Below are positions 35,471 through 43,675 of a DNA stretch of 64,000 bases, piece by piece (positions within the stretch are counted from its first letter, which is position 1; every line of letters starts with the position of its first letter). The notes under the pieces were generated by a model. That model was not told the DNA's origin, searched no databases, and saw nothing but the letters and a program-made list of their open reading frames with translations. The DNA is from Paenochrobactrum glaciei (lineage in GTDB: Bacteria > Pseudomonadota > Alphaproteobacteria > Rhizobiales > Rhizobiaceae), in NCBI RefSeq assembly GCF_039522165.1, contig NZ_BAAADE010000001.1, forward strand, positions 62,001-126,000. The letters run 5' to 3'. A program made the translations under genes and the position numbers.

Positions 35471-36621
35471 GGCAGCACCTCTGTTTCTGACTGGCCATGC
35501 CCTGACAGGCGTCTTTCCATACGGCGCACGAAGACAGCCAATAGCAGCACGAGAACACCTGAGGTTAAGAAGAAGCCCGATGTGCCGATCATCGTGCCGA
35601 TGGTCTCAAAGGCGAGATAAAGCACCTGCCCCGAGAAGACCAGATAAACCAGCCCGCGCAAGCCACCATTATTGCGGCCACACAAAACAAGCGCGCCAAT
35701 GCAAAGCCCGAAAATGACGATGCTATAAAAAAGAACATGCGGCTCATCTAAATAAGAGAAACGAATATCTCTGAACTGGAAAGCTAGCACAGCACCAATC
35801 ACGCCCAGAAAACCATAAGCGGCCAAAGGGCGGGCAAAACGCGTCAAACGTTGCAGCAGAACATGAGCTAATCCATCGATGAGCATCAATGCTCCACCGG
35901 CAGCGATAAGCAGCCACAAAATTAACGGATGCTTCATTTCACCATAAAGCAGACCAACCCAAGCAAGCGTAAACAGGCCGACCAGATGGCCGCTGATGCG
36001 TGAATGCGTAAAATAAGCGGCAACAGCCCCCGTCACTATCAGTGCAGGTACGACGTAAAAGCCGCGCTCATACATCAAAACTTCAAAATCATGCTGTATG
36101 GCTGAAAACAGATAGAAGCAGGCAAGGAACATTGCAAAAGCGCTTAAAACCGACTCTCGCAGCAAGAAGGCGGCAACAAAAACGCCCGATGTCCACAGCA
36201 GGATGGCTGACTGCTCATCACCGGACATATGATACATCTGCCCAACCAACGCAATGCCCGCGCCAAATGCGGCAGCAGCAATTATAAAAAGCGCTTTGGA
36301 AAAAACCACATCACCGGCAAGGCGACGCCAGACACCGCCTATATAACAAATCCAGATAATTGCAAAAACTGACAAGACCCGCACAATGCGCGGAATTTCC
36401 TGCCAATTGGCAGCCACTAACAAAATAACTGCTGCACCAAGTAAAAGGCCGCCGATCGTTGCCAGCACACCGCCCAGTCCGATGCCTGTACGACGTGCGT
36501 TTAAATCACTGAGTAATTTTCCGGCCGTGTCATTATCGATTAGTCCCTGCTCTTTCCAACTGGAAATAAGCTTTTCAACCGACATAGAAAAAGACAAAGG
36601 CAGATCCTTTCGCTGATGCAT
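35467..36621 (-). CDS. DUF2157 polytopic membrane protein
   Basis: The protein has 384 residues. A cytoplasmic N-terminal helix pair, MSVEKLISSWKEQGLIDNDTAGKLL, matches the DUF2157 domain; about ten membrane helices follow. The function is unknown. Two starts are possible, ATG at 36621 or ATG at 36585, the latter matching the domain start; neither has a good ribosome site. Translationally coupled to the GDYXXLXY gene. Confidence 0.82.
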   Translation of the reverse strand: MHQRKDLPLSFSMSVEKLISSWKEQGLIDNDTAGKLLSDLNARRTGIGLGGVLATIGGLLLGAAVILLVAANWQEIPRIVRVLSVFAIIWICYIGGVWRRLAGDVVFSKALFIIAAAAFGAGIALVGQMYHMSGDEQSAILLWTSGVFVAAFLLRESVLSAFAMFLACFYLFSAIQHDFEVLMYERGFYVVPALIVTGAVAAYFTHSRISGHLVGLFTLAWVGLLYGEMKHPLILWLLIAAGGALMLIDGLAHVLLQRLTRFARPLAAYGFLGVIGAVLAFQFRDIRFSYLDEPHVLFYSIVIFGLCIGALVLCGRNNGGLRGLVYLVFSGQVLYLAFETIGTMIGTSGFFLTSGVLVLLLAVFVRRMERRLSGHGQSETEVLP

Positions 36622-36873
36622 ATATTGTGTAGCTATAATTTGCGACTACAGCGAAGTCGATCTTAAATTACAGCAAGGCCGGATAAAGCCGATCATGCAA
36701 AATATGCCCGAACCTTCTGTCTAGCTAAACCTTGTGACGAAATGATGGTTTGTGAAATGCATGGCTTGCAGGGCAGCTATGCAAACCTGTCTCTCCCAAT
36801 TTAAAATATATGGCCTATATACAACTCATCGATCAAACACTGATCTACAGTAATTCAACCGGAGACAGAAGAA

Positions 36874-37020
36874 ATGAACATTATGCGCTCATTCAATAAC
36901 TGGCGCCGTTACCGTTCGACAGTTGCAGAACTTAGCATTTTGAGCAACCGCGAACTCAATGATCTTGGAATTTCTCGTTCAGACATTCCATATGTAGCCC
37001 GCCAGGCTAACAAACGCTAA
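36874..37020 (+). CDS. Small DUF1127 protein (CcaF1-like)
   Basis: This 48-residue basic protein starts MNIMRSFNNWRRYRSTVAEL and ends with the DUF1127 signature RELNDLGISRSDIPYVAR. GGAGA lies about 9 nt before the ATG. Small DUF1127 proteins in alphaproteobacteria act as RNA-binding factors or regulators; Rhodobacter CcaF1 is cotranscribed with, and helps process, downstream CCUCCUCCC-motif RNAs. The same arrangement is seen here, with two such hairpins beginning 40 nt after the stop. A heat-shock (RpoH-type) promoter is expected by analogy, but I could not identify one with confidence. Confidence 0.9.
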   Translation: MNIMRSFNNWRRYRSTVAELSILSNRELNDLGISRSDIPYVARQANKR

Positions 37021-37030
37021 TAATACTTAG

Positions 37031-37050
37031 GTAAATACTTGCGTATTTAC
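37031..37050 (+). other. Short hairpin between the DUF1127 gene and the CCUCCUCCC RNA
   Basis: GTAAATAC-TTGC-GTATTTAC is a perfect 8-bp stem with a 4-nt loop, 10 nt after the stop. It has no T tract. It may be a processing site or weak attenuator. Confidence 0.5.
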
Positions 37051-37059
37051 AATAATTCA

Positions 37060-37170
37060 CTGCTATATATCCCTCCTCCCTATTATAGCAGTTTCGGGTT
37101 AGCGACCCTCCTCCCACGCTAGCCTGACAGAAATAATGCCCGTCGCATTTTCATGTGGCGGGCATTATTC
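37060..37170 (+). ncRNA. CcsR/cuckoo-type small RNA with two CCUCCUCCC-loop hairpins and a terminator
   Basis: Hairpin 1: CTGCTATA (37060-37067) pairs with TATAGCAG (37084-37091) and displays CCCTCCTCCC (37071-37080) in its loop. Hairpin 2: a 10-pair stem, CGGGTTAGCG (37095-37104) with CGCTAGCCTG (37117-37126) including G-U pairs, displays an identical CCCTCCTCCC (37106-37115). A third, GC-rich hairpin, AATAATGCCCG with CGGGCATTATT (37132-37142, 37159-37169), ends the unit as a terminator. The anti-Shine-Dalgarno-like CCUCCUCCC in loops, in tandem, directly downstream of a DUF1127 gene is the layout of Rhodobacter CcsR RNAs (the cuckoo family). Expression is not shown by sequence. Confidence 0.85.
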
Positions 37171-37290
37171 GTTTCAAGCTCATCTGTAACAGACAGTATC
37201 TTTTTACTTTTCAAAAAATTATCACAGCCAAGAGCCAAACCAGATCACCGGTGATTGCTGATTTCTTTGAAAGAGAGTAAGAACGCGCTC

Positions 37291-38697
37291 ATGTCAAACA
37301 CAGTTTCTCACTCCCCAATTCACATTATCGGCGGCGGGCTTGCAGGTTCCGAAGCCGCATGGCAGCTGGCTGAGGCCGGCGTTCCGGTGATCTTGCATGA
37401 AATGCGCCCTGTGCGCGGCACCGATGCCCATAAAACCGATCATCTGGCAGAGCTCGTTTGCTCCAACTCCTTCCGTTCAGATGATGCTGAAACCAATGCA
37501 GTCGGCGTGCTTCATGCCGAAATGCGCATGGCGAATTCACTGATCATGGCTTGCGCCGATGCCAATCAGGTGCCTGCCGGTGGCGCTCTGGCAGTTGACC
37601 GTGACGGCTTTTCACTGGCTGTCACACAAAAGCTTGAAAATCATCCGCTTATCACACTTGAGCGCGGTGAAGTGTCCGGCCTGCCACCGCAAGAATGGGG
37701 CACAACCATTATTGCGACCGGCCCGCTGACCGCCGCCTCGCTGGCCGATGCCATTGCCGCTGAAACCGATACTAATGCGCTGGCATTTTTTGACGCGATT
37801 GCCCCGATCATCCATTTTGACAGCATCAATATGGATGTCTGCTGGTTCCAGTCCCGTTATGACAAAGTAGGCCCTGGCGGCACCGGCAAAGATTACATCA
37901 ACTGCCCGATGGATAAAGAGCAGTATGAAGCCTTTATTGCGGCTCTGATTGGCGGCGAAAAGACTGATTTCAAAGAATGGGAAGGCACGCCTTATTTTGA
38001 TGGCTGTCTGCCGATTGAAATCATGGCAGAGCGCGGGTCAGAAACATTACGCCACGGCCCGATGAAGCCAATGGGACTGACCAATGCGCATAACCCGACC
38101 GTTAAGCCTTATGCAGTGGTGCAATTGCGCCAAGATAATGCGCTTGGCACGCTTTACAACATGGTTGGCTTCCAGACCAAGCTGCGCTACGGCGACCAGA
38201 CAGCCATTCTGCGTATGATCCCCGGCTTAGAAAATGCTGAATTTGCCCGTCTTGGTGGCTTGCACCGCAACACCTATCTCAACTCACCAGTGCTGCTTGA
38301 TGGTAAATTGCGGATGAAATCACGCCCGCAATTGCGCTTTGCCGGTCAGATCACCGGTTGTGAAGGCTATGTGGAATCATCCGCCATCGGTTTGCTTGCC
38401 GGACGCTTTACTGCGGCTGAAGTGTTGGGCAAAGAGTTGGAAATTCCGCCCCTCACCACCGGCTTTGGCGCTTTGCTTGGCCACATTACCGGCGGCCATC
38501 TTGTCAGCGATGAGGAACCGGGCAAACGCTCTTTCCAGCCAATGAATGTCAATTTCGGCCTTTTCCCACCTGTTGAAGTGGTAAAAACCGAAGGCAAGCG
38601 TCTGCGCGGCAAAGAGAAAACCATTGCCAAAAAACGCGCCATGAGCGCTCGTGCATTGGAAGATTGGAAAAACTGGCTGGAAAAATCAGCACTTTAA
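37291..38697 (+). CDS. trmFO: Methylenetetrahydrofolate-tRNA-(uracil-5-)-methyltransferase TrmFO
   Basis: The protein has 468 residues from the ATG at 37291 (MSNTVSHSPIHIIGGGLAG); an upstream TTG at 37255 is also in frame. The FAD-binding dinucleotide motif IIGGGLAGSEAAW is at about 12-24, and EMRPVRGTDAHKTD and ELVCSNSFRSDD are the TrmFO signatures. It makes 5-methyluridine-54 in tRNA using methylene-tetrahydrofolate and FAD. The ribosome site is weak. A strong terminator follows. Confidence 0.96.
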   Translation: MSNTVSHSPIHIIGGGLAGSEAAWQLAEAGVPVILHEMRPVRGTDAHKTDHLAELVCSNSFRSDDAETNAVGVLHAEMRMANSLIMACADANQVPAGGALAVDRDGFSLAVTQKLENHPLITLERGEVSGLPPQEWGTTIIATGPLTAASLADAIAAETDTNALAFFDAIAPIIHFDSINMDVCWFQSRYDKVGPGGTGKDYINCPMDKEQYEAFIAALIGGEKTDFKEWEGTPYFDGCLPIEIMAERGSETLRHGPMKPMGLTNAHNPTVKPYAVVQLRQDNALGTLYNMVGFQTKLRYGDQTAILRMIPGLENAEFARLGGLHRNTYLNSPVLLDGKLRMKSRPQLRFAGQITGCEGYVESSAIGLLAGRFTAAEVLGKELEIPPLTTGFGALLGHITGGHLVSDEEPGKRSFQPMNVNFGLFPPVEVVKTEGKRLRGKEKTIAKKRAMSARALEDWKNWLEKSAL

Positions 38698-38720
38698 ACT
38701 TTTTCCCATCGCACAAATGA

Positions 38721-38760
38721 AACGGGCAAGACTGATGATAATAGTCTTGCCCGTTTTTTA
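38721..38760 (+). terminator. Terminator of trmFO
   Basis: A 13-bp stem (AACGGGCAAGACT with AGTCTTGCCCGTT) with a 9-nt loop runs into TTTTTT. It also separates the convergent squalene/phytoene synthase-like gene. Confidence 0.93.
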
Positions 38761-38783
38761 TTGTCTTATCGGATAAAATCTAT

Positions 38784-39638
38784 TCAGCCGATCAATCCGG
38801 CTTTCATCATGGTCCATTGACGGCGAAGCGGGGAAATATCGTTGATTTCAGTTGTCGCCTTATCCGCATTGTGGCTCAAGCTCCGCAAATAGGACGGCAC
38901 CAGACTGACCGGCAAAAATGCAGGTTTCAAACTGGCAGGCAACCCGCGCGCAGCTTTTTTATAGGCTGCAAAATGCTCATCTGCCAAAGCGATCATGGCG
39001 CGCACTAAGTTAGTCTTTTCAGCCTCATGGCCAGAGCCCAGATAGGTGTCAGCATCAAGCCCTACCGCCTGCATGATATCTGCTGGCATATAGATCTGGC
39101 TGCGAGCACGGTGAAGCGGCATCAACCGCAACAAACCTGCAATGCTTTGCGCAACACCGGCATGGCCTGCGGCCTCGCTGAACTGCGGCGCTCTGTCCGT
39201 ATCAAGAATACTTGCCGCCATCTGTATCAGAACGGATGCCGTCTCGCCGCAATAACCTTCCAGATCATGACGCGCTGGCATCGGATCGTTATAAAGATCG
39301 AAAATCCGCGCTTCGCAATAGGCATCAAAGACATGTAACGGCAGCGAATATTGCTTTATCGTTGCCATCAAACAGGCCGCCACCGGATGGCTTTCTGTTT
39401 CGCCATGCCCGGCACCATTAATGAGATCACGCCACCATTGCAGGCGTACCTCACCCGGCAAGGCATCTTTGGCGACATCACGAATACGGGCAATTTCCAC
39501 ATTAAACGCATAGAGCGCGGCCAAAGCACCGCGCTTAGCTTCCGGCGCATAAAGCAATGAAAGGTAGCGGTCTTTATCCGCTTGAGCCAACAGGTTCAGG
39601 CAATAAAGTTCATTATCCTGCATTTTATCCGCTTGCAT
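38784..39638 (-). CDS. Squalene/phytoene synthase-like protein, NDUFAF6-type
   Basis: The protein has 284 residues with a class I trans-isoprenyl diphosphate synthase fold. The first Asp-rich site, DDxxD in true synthases, reads YAFNVEIARIRD and lacks the paired aspartates. The second region is reduced to FDLYNDPMPARHDLEGYCGETA. This matches alphaproteobacterial homologues of mitochondrial NDUFAF6, a complex I assembly factor with a non-catalytic synthase fold, better than a carotenoid enzyme; no crt genes are nearby. It starts 1 nt after the Mth938-like gene, in one transcript with secDF. Confidence 0.8.
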   Translation of the reverse strand: MQADKMQDNELYCLNLLAQADKDRYLSLLYAPEAKRGALAALYAFNVEIARIRDVAKDALPGEVRLQWWRDLINGAGHGETESHPVAACLMATIKQYSLPLHVFDAYCEARIFDLYNDPMPARHDLEGYCGETASVLIQMAASILDTDRAPQFSEAAGHAGVAQSIAGLLRLMPLHRARSQIYMPADIMQAVGLDADTYLGSGHEAEKTNLVRAMIALADEHFAAYKKAARGLPASLKPAFLPVSLVPSYLRSLSHNADKATTEINDISPLRRQWTMMKAGLIG

Positions 39639-39639
39639 A

Positions 39640-40029
39640 TTATTCGACAGCGATCAGCGCTGCGGCCACGGCACGGTCTTCCGCCAAAAGCACATTATAT
39701 GTGCGCACAGCTGCACCAGTACTCATCGGATCAGAAGAGATATAATGGGCACGCAGCAATTCACGCACCTCCGCCGGAATGCGGCGTAAATCCATTCCTG
39801 TGCCAACCAGCAGAATTTCAATATCATTGGCCTGCTCAAGAATGAGTTTCAGGTCATCGACAGCCAGCAAGGGGGCCGCTTTCGGCTCCCAACCATGCAC
39901 ACCGCTTGGCAGGCACATGATGGAGCCTTTATGAGACATTTCGGCAAAGCGGAAACCACCATTGCCATAAGCATCGATGGGCGCACGTCCAGGGAAATGC
40001 GCCTCACGCATCTGAATGCCGGAAGACAT
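39640..40029 (-). CDS. Mth938-like (DUF498) protein, NDUFAF3 homologue
   Basis: The 129-residue protein is a single small alpha/beta domain: EAHFPGRAPIDAYGNGGFRF at about 9-28, GVHGWEP, IEILLVGTGMDLRRIPAEVR and a C-terminal MSTGAAVRTYNVLLAEDRAV. This is the DUF498/Mth938 family to which mitochondrial complex I assembly factor NDUFAF3 belongs. It begins 1 nt after the secDF stop. The bacterial role is unproven; location with secDF and an NDUFAF6-like gene suggests inner-membrane complex assembly. Confidence 0.85.
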   Translation of the reverse strand: MSSGIQMREAHFPGRAPIDAYGNGGFRFAEMSHKGSIMCLPSGVHGWEPKAAPLLAVDDLKLILEQANDIEILLVGTGMDLRRIPAEVRELLRAHYISSDPMSTGAAVRTYNVLLAEDRAVAAALIAVE

Positions 40030-40030
40030 A

Positions 40031-42316
40031 TCAGCTCTCCAAATTCAGCGACTGAGAAAGCTCGTCACCCATATCATCATCGCCTTCCTGACGCGGGCTG
40101 CGCGGTTTCAAACCAAACTGCACCAGCAATGGACCTGCAATGAAGATAGATGAATAACTTGCCACAATGATACCAACACTGAGTGCCAGCGCAAAGTTGC
40201 GAATATCCTCACCGCCGAACACATAAAGCGGCACATGCGCAAGGAAGGTTACAAAAGAGGTCAGAATGGTACGTGACAATGTCTGGTTAATCGAAGCATC
40301 GATAATCGCTGGCAATGGCGCACTCTGATAACGGCGAAGGTTTTCACGGATACGGTCATAAATCACGATCGTATCATTGAGCGAGTAGCCGATAATCGTC
40401 AGGATTGCTGCGACACTCCATAGATTGAACTCCATGCCAAAGACAACAAACATGCCTGCCAGAATGATGACATCATGCACGGTGGCAATCACCGCACCAA
40501 AAGCAAGCTGCCAACGGAAGCGTAACCAGACATAGATAAAGATACCGAGTAGAGACAAAGTCACCGCCAGAAGTCCGGCATTACTCAACTGTTCGGAAAC
40601 GGTCGGCCCCACCACTTCAACGCGCTGGAACATATATTCTTTGCCAAACTCATCGCGAAGTTTCACGGCGATGGTTTGATCTGCTTCGTCACCCACTTCC
40701 TGACTACCAATCAACACGAGTGCTGAATTGGAAGTCTCTGTCTGCATGACACGAGCACTCTCGATATTGAGTTCAGAAAGGCGTTCGCTGATATCAACGA
40801 GATCTGCATCGCCTTCACGCGCTTGCAATTCGACCATTGCACCGCCGCGGAAATCAACACCATAGTTAAACCCGATATTGACGAAAAGCGCCAAAACAAT
40901 CGCACAAGCCAGAACCGAAACACCAAGTGTCAGGAACTGTAAACGCATAAATGGAATACGGGTGACAGTCGGCACCAGCTTCAAACGGCGTTTTGGAACT
41001 TCCTTCGGCTTTACAATGCGAACCCATTGCGAAATGAGCAAACGTGTGAAGGTCAATGTTGTGAAAAGCGTTGTTGCGATACCAATCGTGACAGTTACGG
41101 CAAAACCATAAACAGCACCGCTCCCTAAAATGAACAGCACAACAGCCGCAATCAATGTGGTGAGGTTCGCGTCAACAATGGTTGAAAGCGCACGGTAAAA
41201 GCCGGATTCCATTGCCTGAACAACAGAATAACCATGACGGCGGTCTTCCCGCACGCGCTCATAAATCAGCACATTGGCATCCACCGCCATACCAATGGTC
41301 AGCACCAGACCGGCAACACTTGCCATACTGACAGAGGCGCCGATAATCGACAAAATAGCAACCAGCAGAATGATGTTGACCGCAACCGCAATCATCGCCA
41401 ACACGCCCAAAGTGCCGTAAGAAAGGATCATAAAGAGGCCGACAAGAACGGCGGCCATGGAAGCCGCAACGGCTGCAGCACTGGCATAATCCGCACCCAA
41501 TGCCGAGGTAATAGTACGTTCTTCAAGCACGCTCACGCTTGCTGGCAAAGCACCTGCCCGCAAAACAACCGCCAGATTACTTGCGACATCATAATCAAAA
41601 GAGCCGGTTAATTGCAGTTCATCAGTGTCAATTTTTGCTTGCACTACAGGTGCAGAAATAACCTGACGATCAACAACTACGGTAAATGCCCGGCCCACGC
41701 TCCGCTCAGTCAACTCCGCCATAGCCTGACGACCTTCAGGACTGAGCTTGATCGTAATAACAGGTGTTGTGCCATCTGCAGCATAACCTGCTTGTGCATC
41801 AAGAATATCTTCGCCTGTTAACGCCGGTTTTTTCACCAATAAATAGCCGACCGGCGGATCATCAAACGAATAGACAACAATATCACCTTCAGGTGGCGTG
41901 CCGCGAATGGCCTCATCCGGTGACATAGACGCATCAACCTCGTGAAAGGAAACTGCGCCACTTGCACTCAAAATATCCTTAAGCAACTCGATGTCATAGA
42001 TACCGCGCACTTCGACAAGGATTTGCCCTTTGCTGCGTTCTTTTTCTACAAGCGAGTCGGTATAGCCCATCTCTTTCAAACGATTGTTTAAAATCTCAAC
42101 CGTTTTATCGACGACCTTTTCGGAACTCTTGGATGACTGAACAATCAGTCTCGAGCCGCCGGAAAGATCCAGATCAAGAGAGACCTGCTTTTTCGGCAGG
42201 AAATTCGGCAGCCCGTCTAATGTATCACGCGAGAAAAGATTGGGTAAGGCGAAGATAACGCCCATGAAGACGACCAACCAGATCAGAGCGGCTTTCCAGC
42301 GCGAAAAATAGAGCAT
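40031..42316 (-). CDS. secDF: Fused protein-export membrane protein SecDF
   Basis: The protein has 761 residues and joins SecD and SecF in one chain. The SecD half (1 to about 445) has the N-terminal helix, LDLDLSGGSRLIVQ, the periplasmic P1 region (VEVRGIYDIELLKDIL) and helices beginning near VLRAGALPASVSVLEER. The SecF half (about 460-761) starts with a new N-terminal helix, then NYGVDFRGGAMVELQ and NDTIVIYDRIREN. Twelve membrane helices are expected. It uses the proton gradient to complete Sec export. It starts an apparent operon with two complex I assembly-like genes. YajC, usually adjacent, is not here. Confidence 0.95.
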   Translation of the reverse strand: MLYFSRWKAALIWLVVFMGVIFALPNLFSRDTLDGLPNFLPKKQVSLDLDLSGGSRLIVQSSKSSEKVVDKTVEILNNRLKEMGYTDSLVEKERSKGQILVEVRGIYDIELLKDILSASGAVSFHEVDASMSPDEAIRGTPPEGDIVVYSFDDPPVGYLLVKKPALTGEDILDAQAGYAADGTTPVITIKLSPEGRQAMAELTERSVGRAFTVVVDRQVISAPVVQAKIDTDELQLTGSFDYDVASNLAVVLRAGALPASVSVLEERTITSALGADYASAAAVAASMAAVLVGLFMILSYGTLGVLAMIAVAVNIILLVAILSIIGASVSMASVAGLVLTIGMAVDANVLIYERVREDRRHGYSVVQAMESGFYRALSTIVDANLTTLIAAVVLFILGSGAVYGFAVTVTIGIATTLFTTLTFTRLLISQWVRIVKPKEVPKRRLKLVPTVTRIPFMRLQFLTLGVSVLACAIVLALFVNIGFNYGVDFRGGAMVELQAREGDADLVDISERLSELNIESARVMQTETSNSALVLIGSQEVGDEADQTIAVKLRDEFGKEYMFQRVEVVGPTVSEQLSNAGLLAVTLSLLGIFIYVWLRFRWQLAFGAVIATVHDVIILAGMFVVFGMEFNLWSVAAILTIIGYSLNDTIVIYDRIRENLRRYQSAPLPAIIDASINQTLSRTILTSFVTFLAHVPLYVFGGEDIRNFALALSVGIIVASYSSIFIAGPLLVQFGLKPRSPRQEGDDDMGDELSQSLNLES

Positions 42317-42352
42317 GAAACTGCGAATCCATATTTGTCAGATACATATGAT

Positions 42353-42387
42353 GCAGGGCGAAACAGCACTATGCAATCCCGCCCTGC
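42353..42387 (-). terminator. Possible terminator of prfB
   Basis: GCAGGGCG pairs with CGCCCTGC across a 19-nt loop between prfB and secDF. No T tract follows, so it could also be a regulatory hairpin. Confidence 0.45.
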
Positions 42388-42421
42388 AACACTTAATAAT
42401 CGGCTCAGCCAAGTTCAGCGA

Positions 42422-43550
42422 TTAGTCGATATCTTCGACCACCACGTCACTGCCGCTGATGCGATGCGCAAGTGATGCTTCCATAAACGGTGTCACAGCA
42501 CCATCAAGCACTTCTTGCGGATTTGTGCTTTCCACGCCGGTACGCAAATCCTTGACCAACTGATAAGGCTGCAAGACATAAGAACGGATCTGATGTCCCC
42601 AACCGATATCGGTTTTGGAAGCCGTCATAGCGTTGGTAGCTTCTTCACGTTTTTTCAGCTCTTCTTCATAGAGACGAGCACGCAACATCGACCATGCGGT
42701 TGCACGGTTTTTATGCTGCGAACGTTCCGACTGACACTGAACCACAATGCCGGACTTAATATGCGTAATACGCACAGCAGAGTCCGTTGTGTTAACGTGC
42801 TGCCCACCGGCACCCGATGCGCGATACGTATCAATGCGAACATCAGCTTCGGTGACATCCACTTCAATATTATCGTCAATCACCGGATAGACCCAGATGC
42901 TGGAAAAGGATGTATGACGACGCGCATTGGAATCATAAGGCGAAATACGAACCAGACGATGCACACCGGATTCGGTTTTCATCATGCCGTAAGAATTATG
43001 CCCCTTAATCAGCAGCGTTGCTGATTTGATACCGGCTTCTTCACCATCGTGAATTTCAAGCAGCTCAACCTTACGACCGCTCTTTTCTGCCCAGCGCGTG
43101 TACATGCGCAGCAACATCGAAGCCCAGTCCTGACTTTCCGTGCCACCGGCACCGGCATGAACTTCTACATAAGTGTCGTTCGGATCAGCTTCACCCGACA
43201 AAAGCATATCGATCTGGCGTTTAGCGATATCGGTTTTCAGTGCACGGATAGCATCTTCTGCATCAGCGATAATCGACTTATCACCCTCTTCCTCACCCAT
43301 CGCGATCAGCTCAATGCTGTCCTGCAAGGTCTGGGTCAGATATTTGATGCCATTGATGCTGTCATCAAGCTGCTGACGCTCACGCATGAGCTTCTGCGCT
43401 TCTTGTGCATCATTCCAAAGGGTTGGATCTTCTGCGCGCTGGTTTAAATAACCCAGCCGTTTAATGGACTGATCCCAGTCAAAGATGCCTCCTCAGCAGG
43501 CTTATGGCCTGCTTGATTTCGTCGACCAAGCTCTCAATTTCAGCGCGCAT
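42422..43550 (-). CDS. prfB: Peptide chain release factor 2 (programmed +1 frameshift)
   Basis: Two frames join to give 375 residues. Frame 1 starts at ATG 43550 (MRAEIESLVDEIKQAISLLR) and meets TGA at 43479-43481 after 23 codons. Reading then shifts +1 at CTT TGA C to continue LDWDQSIKRLGYLNQR to the stop at 42422. The core has the GGQ motif (GAGGQHVNTTDSAV) that triggers hydrolysis. The stop-recognition tripeptide region reads SPYDSNARRHTSF where E. coli has SPF. It terminates at UGA and UAA. It lies downstream of mrcA. Confidence 0.96.
43476..43493 (-). promoter_or_regulatory. Programmed +1 frameshift site of prfB
   Basis: On the minus strand AGGAGG (43493-43488) precedes CAT CTT TGA C with the spacing used for RF2 autoregulation. 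Low RF2 favours slippage on CUU past the in-frame UGA, so RF2 limits its own synthesis. Confidence 0.95.
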
Positions 43551-43626
43551 TCGCTTTATATTCCTTAATCTATTCTCAAATTTCAAAAGCAGCTATCTGC
43601 TCTTATGCTTCATTTATCAAACAAAT

Positions 43627-43651
43627 GATGAGGCAACATAGTCACCTCATC
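43627..43651 (-). terminator. Terminator-like hairpin after mrcA
   Basis: GATGAGG pairs with CCTCATC across an 11-nt loop, with ATTTGTTTG following on the minus strand. It sits 24 nt past the mrcA stop. Confidence 0.55.
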
Positions 43652-43675
43652 AAAGCCTGTAAAGAATTTGTAGTG

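Noticed and set aside
34859..35620. 253-codon plus-strand frame opposite the GDYXXLXY gene
   Set aside because: The opposite strand has the clear GDYXXLXY motif and an operon overlap; this frame has no ribosome site.
38784..39638. Carotenoid phytoene synthase
   Set aside because: The first Asp-rich catalytic motif is absent and no carotenoid genes are nearby; the NDUFAF6-type reading fits better.
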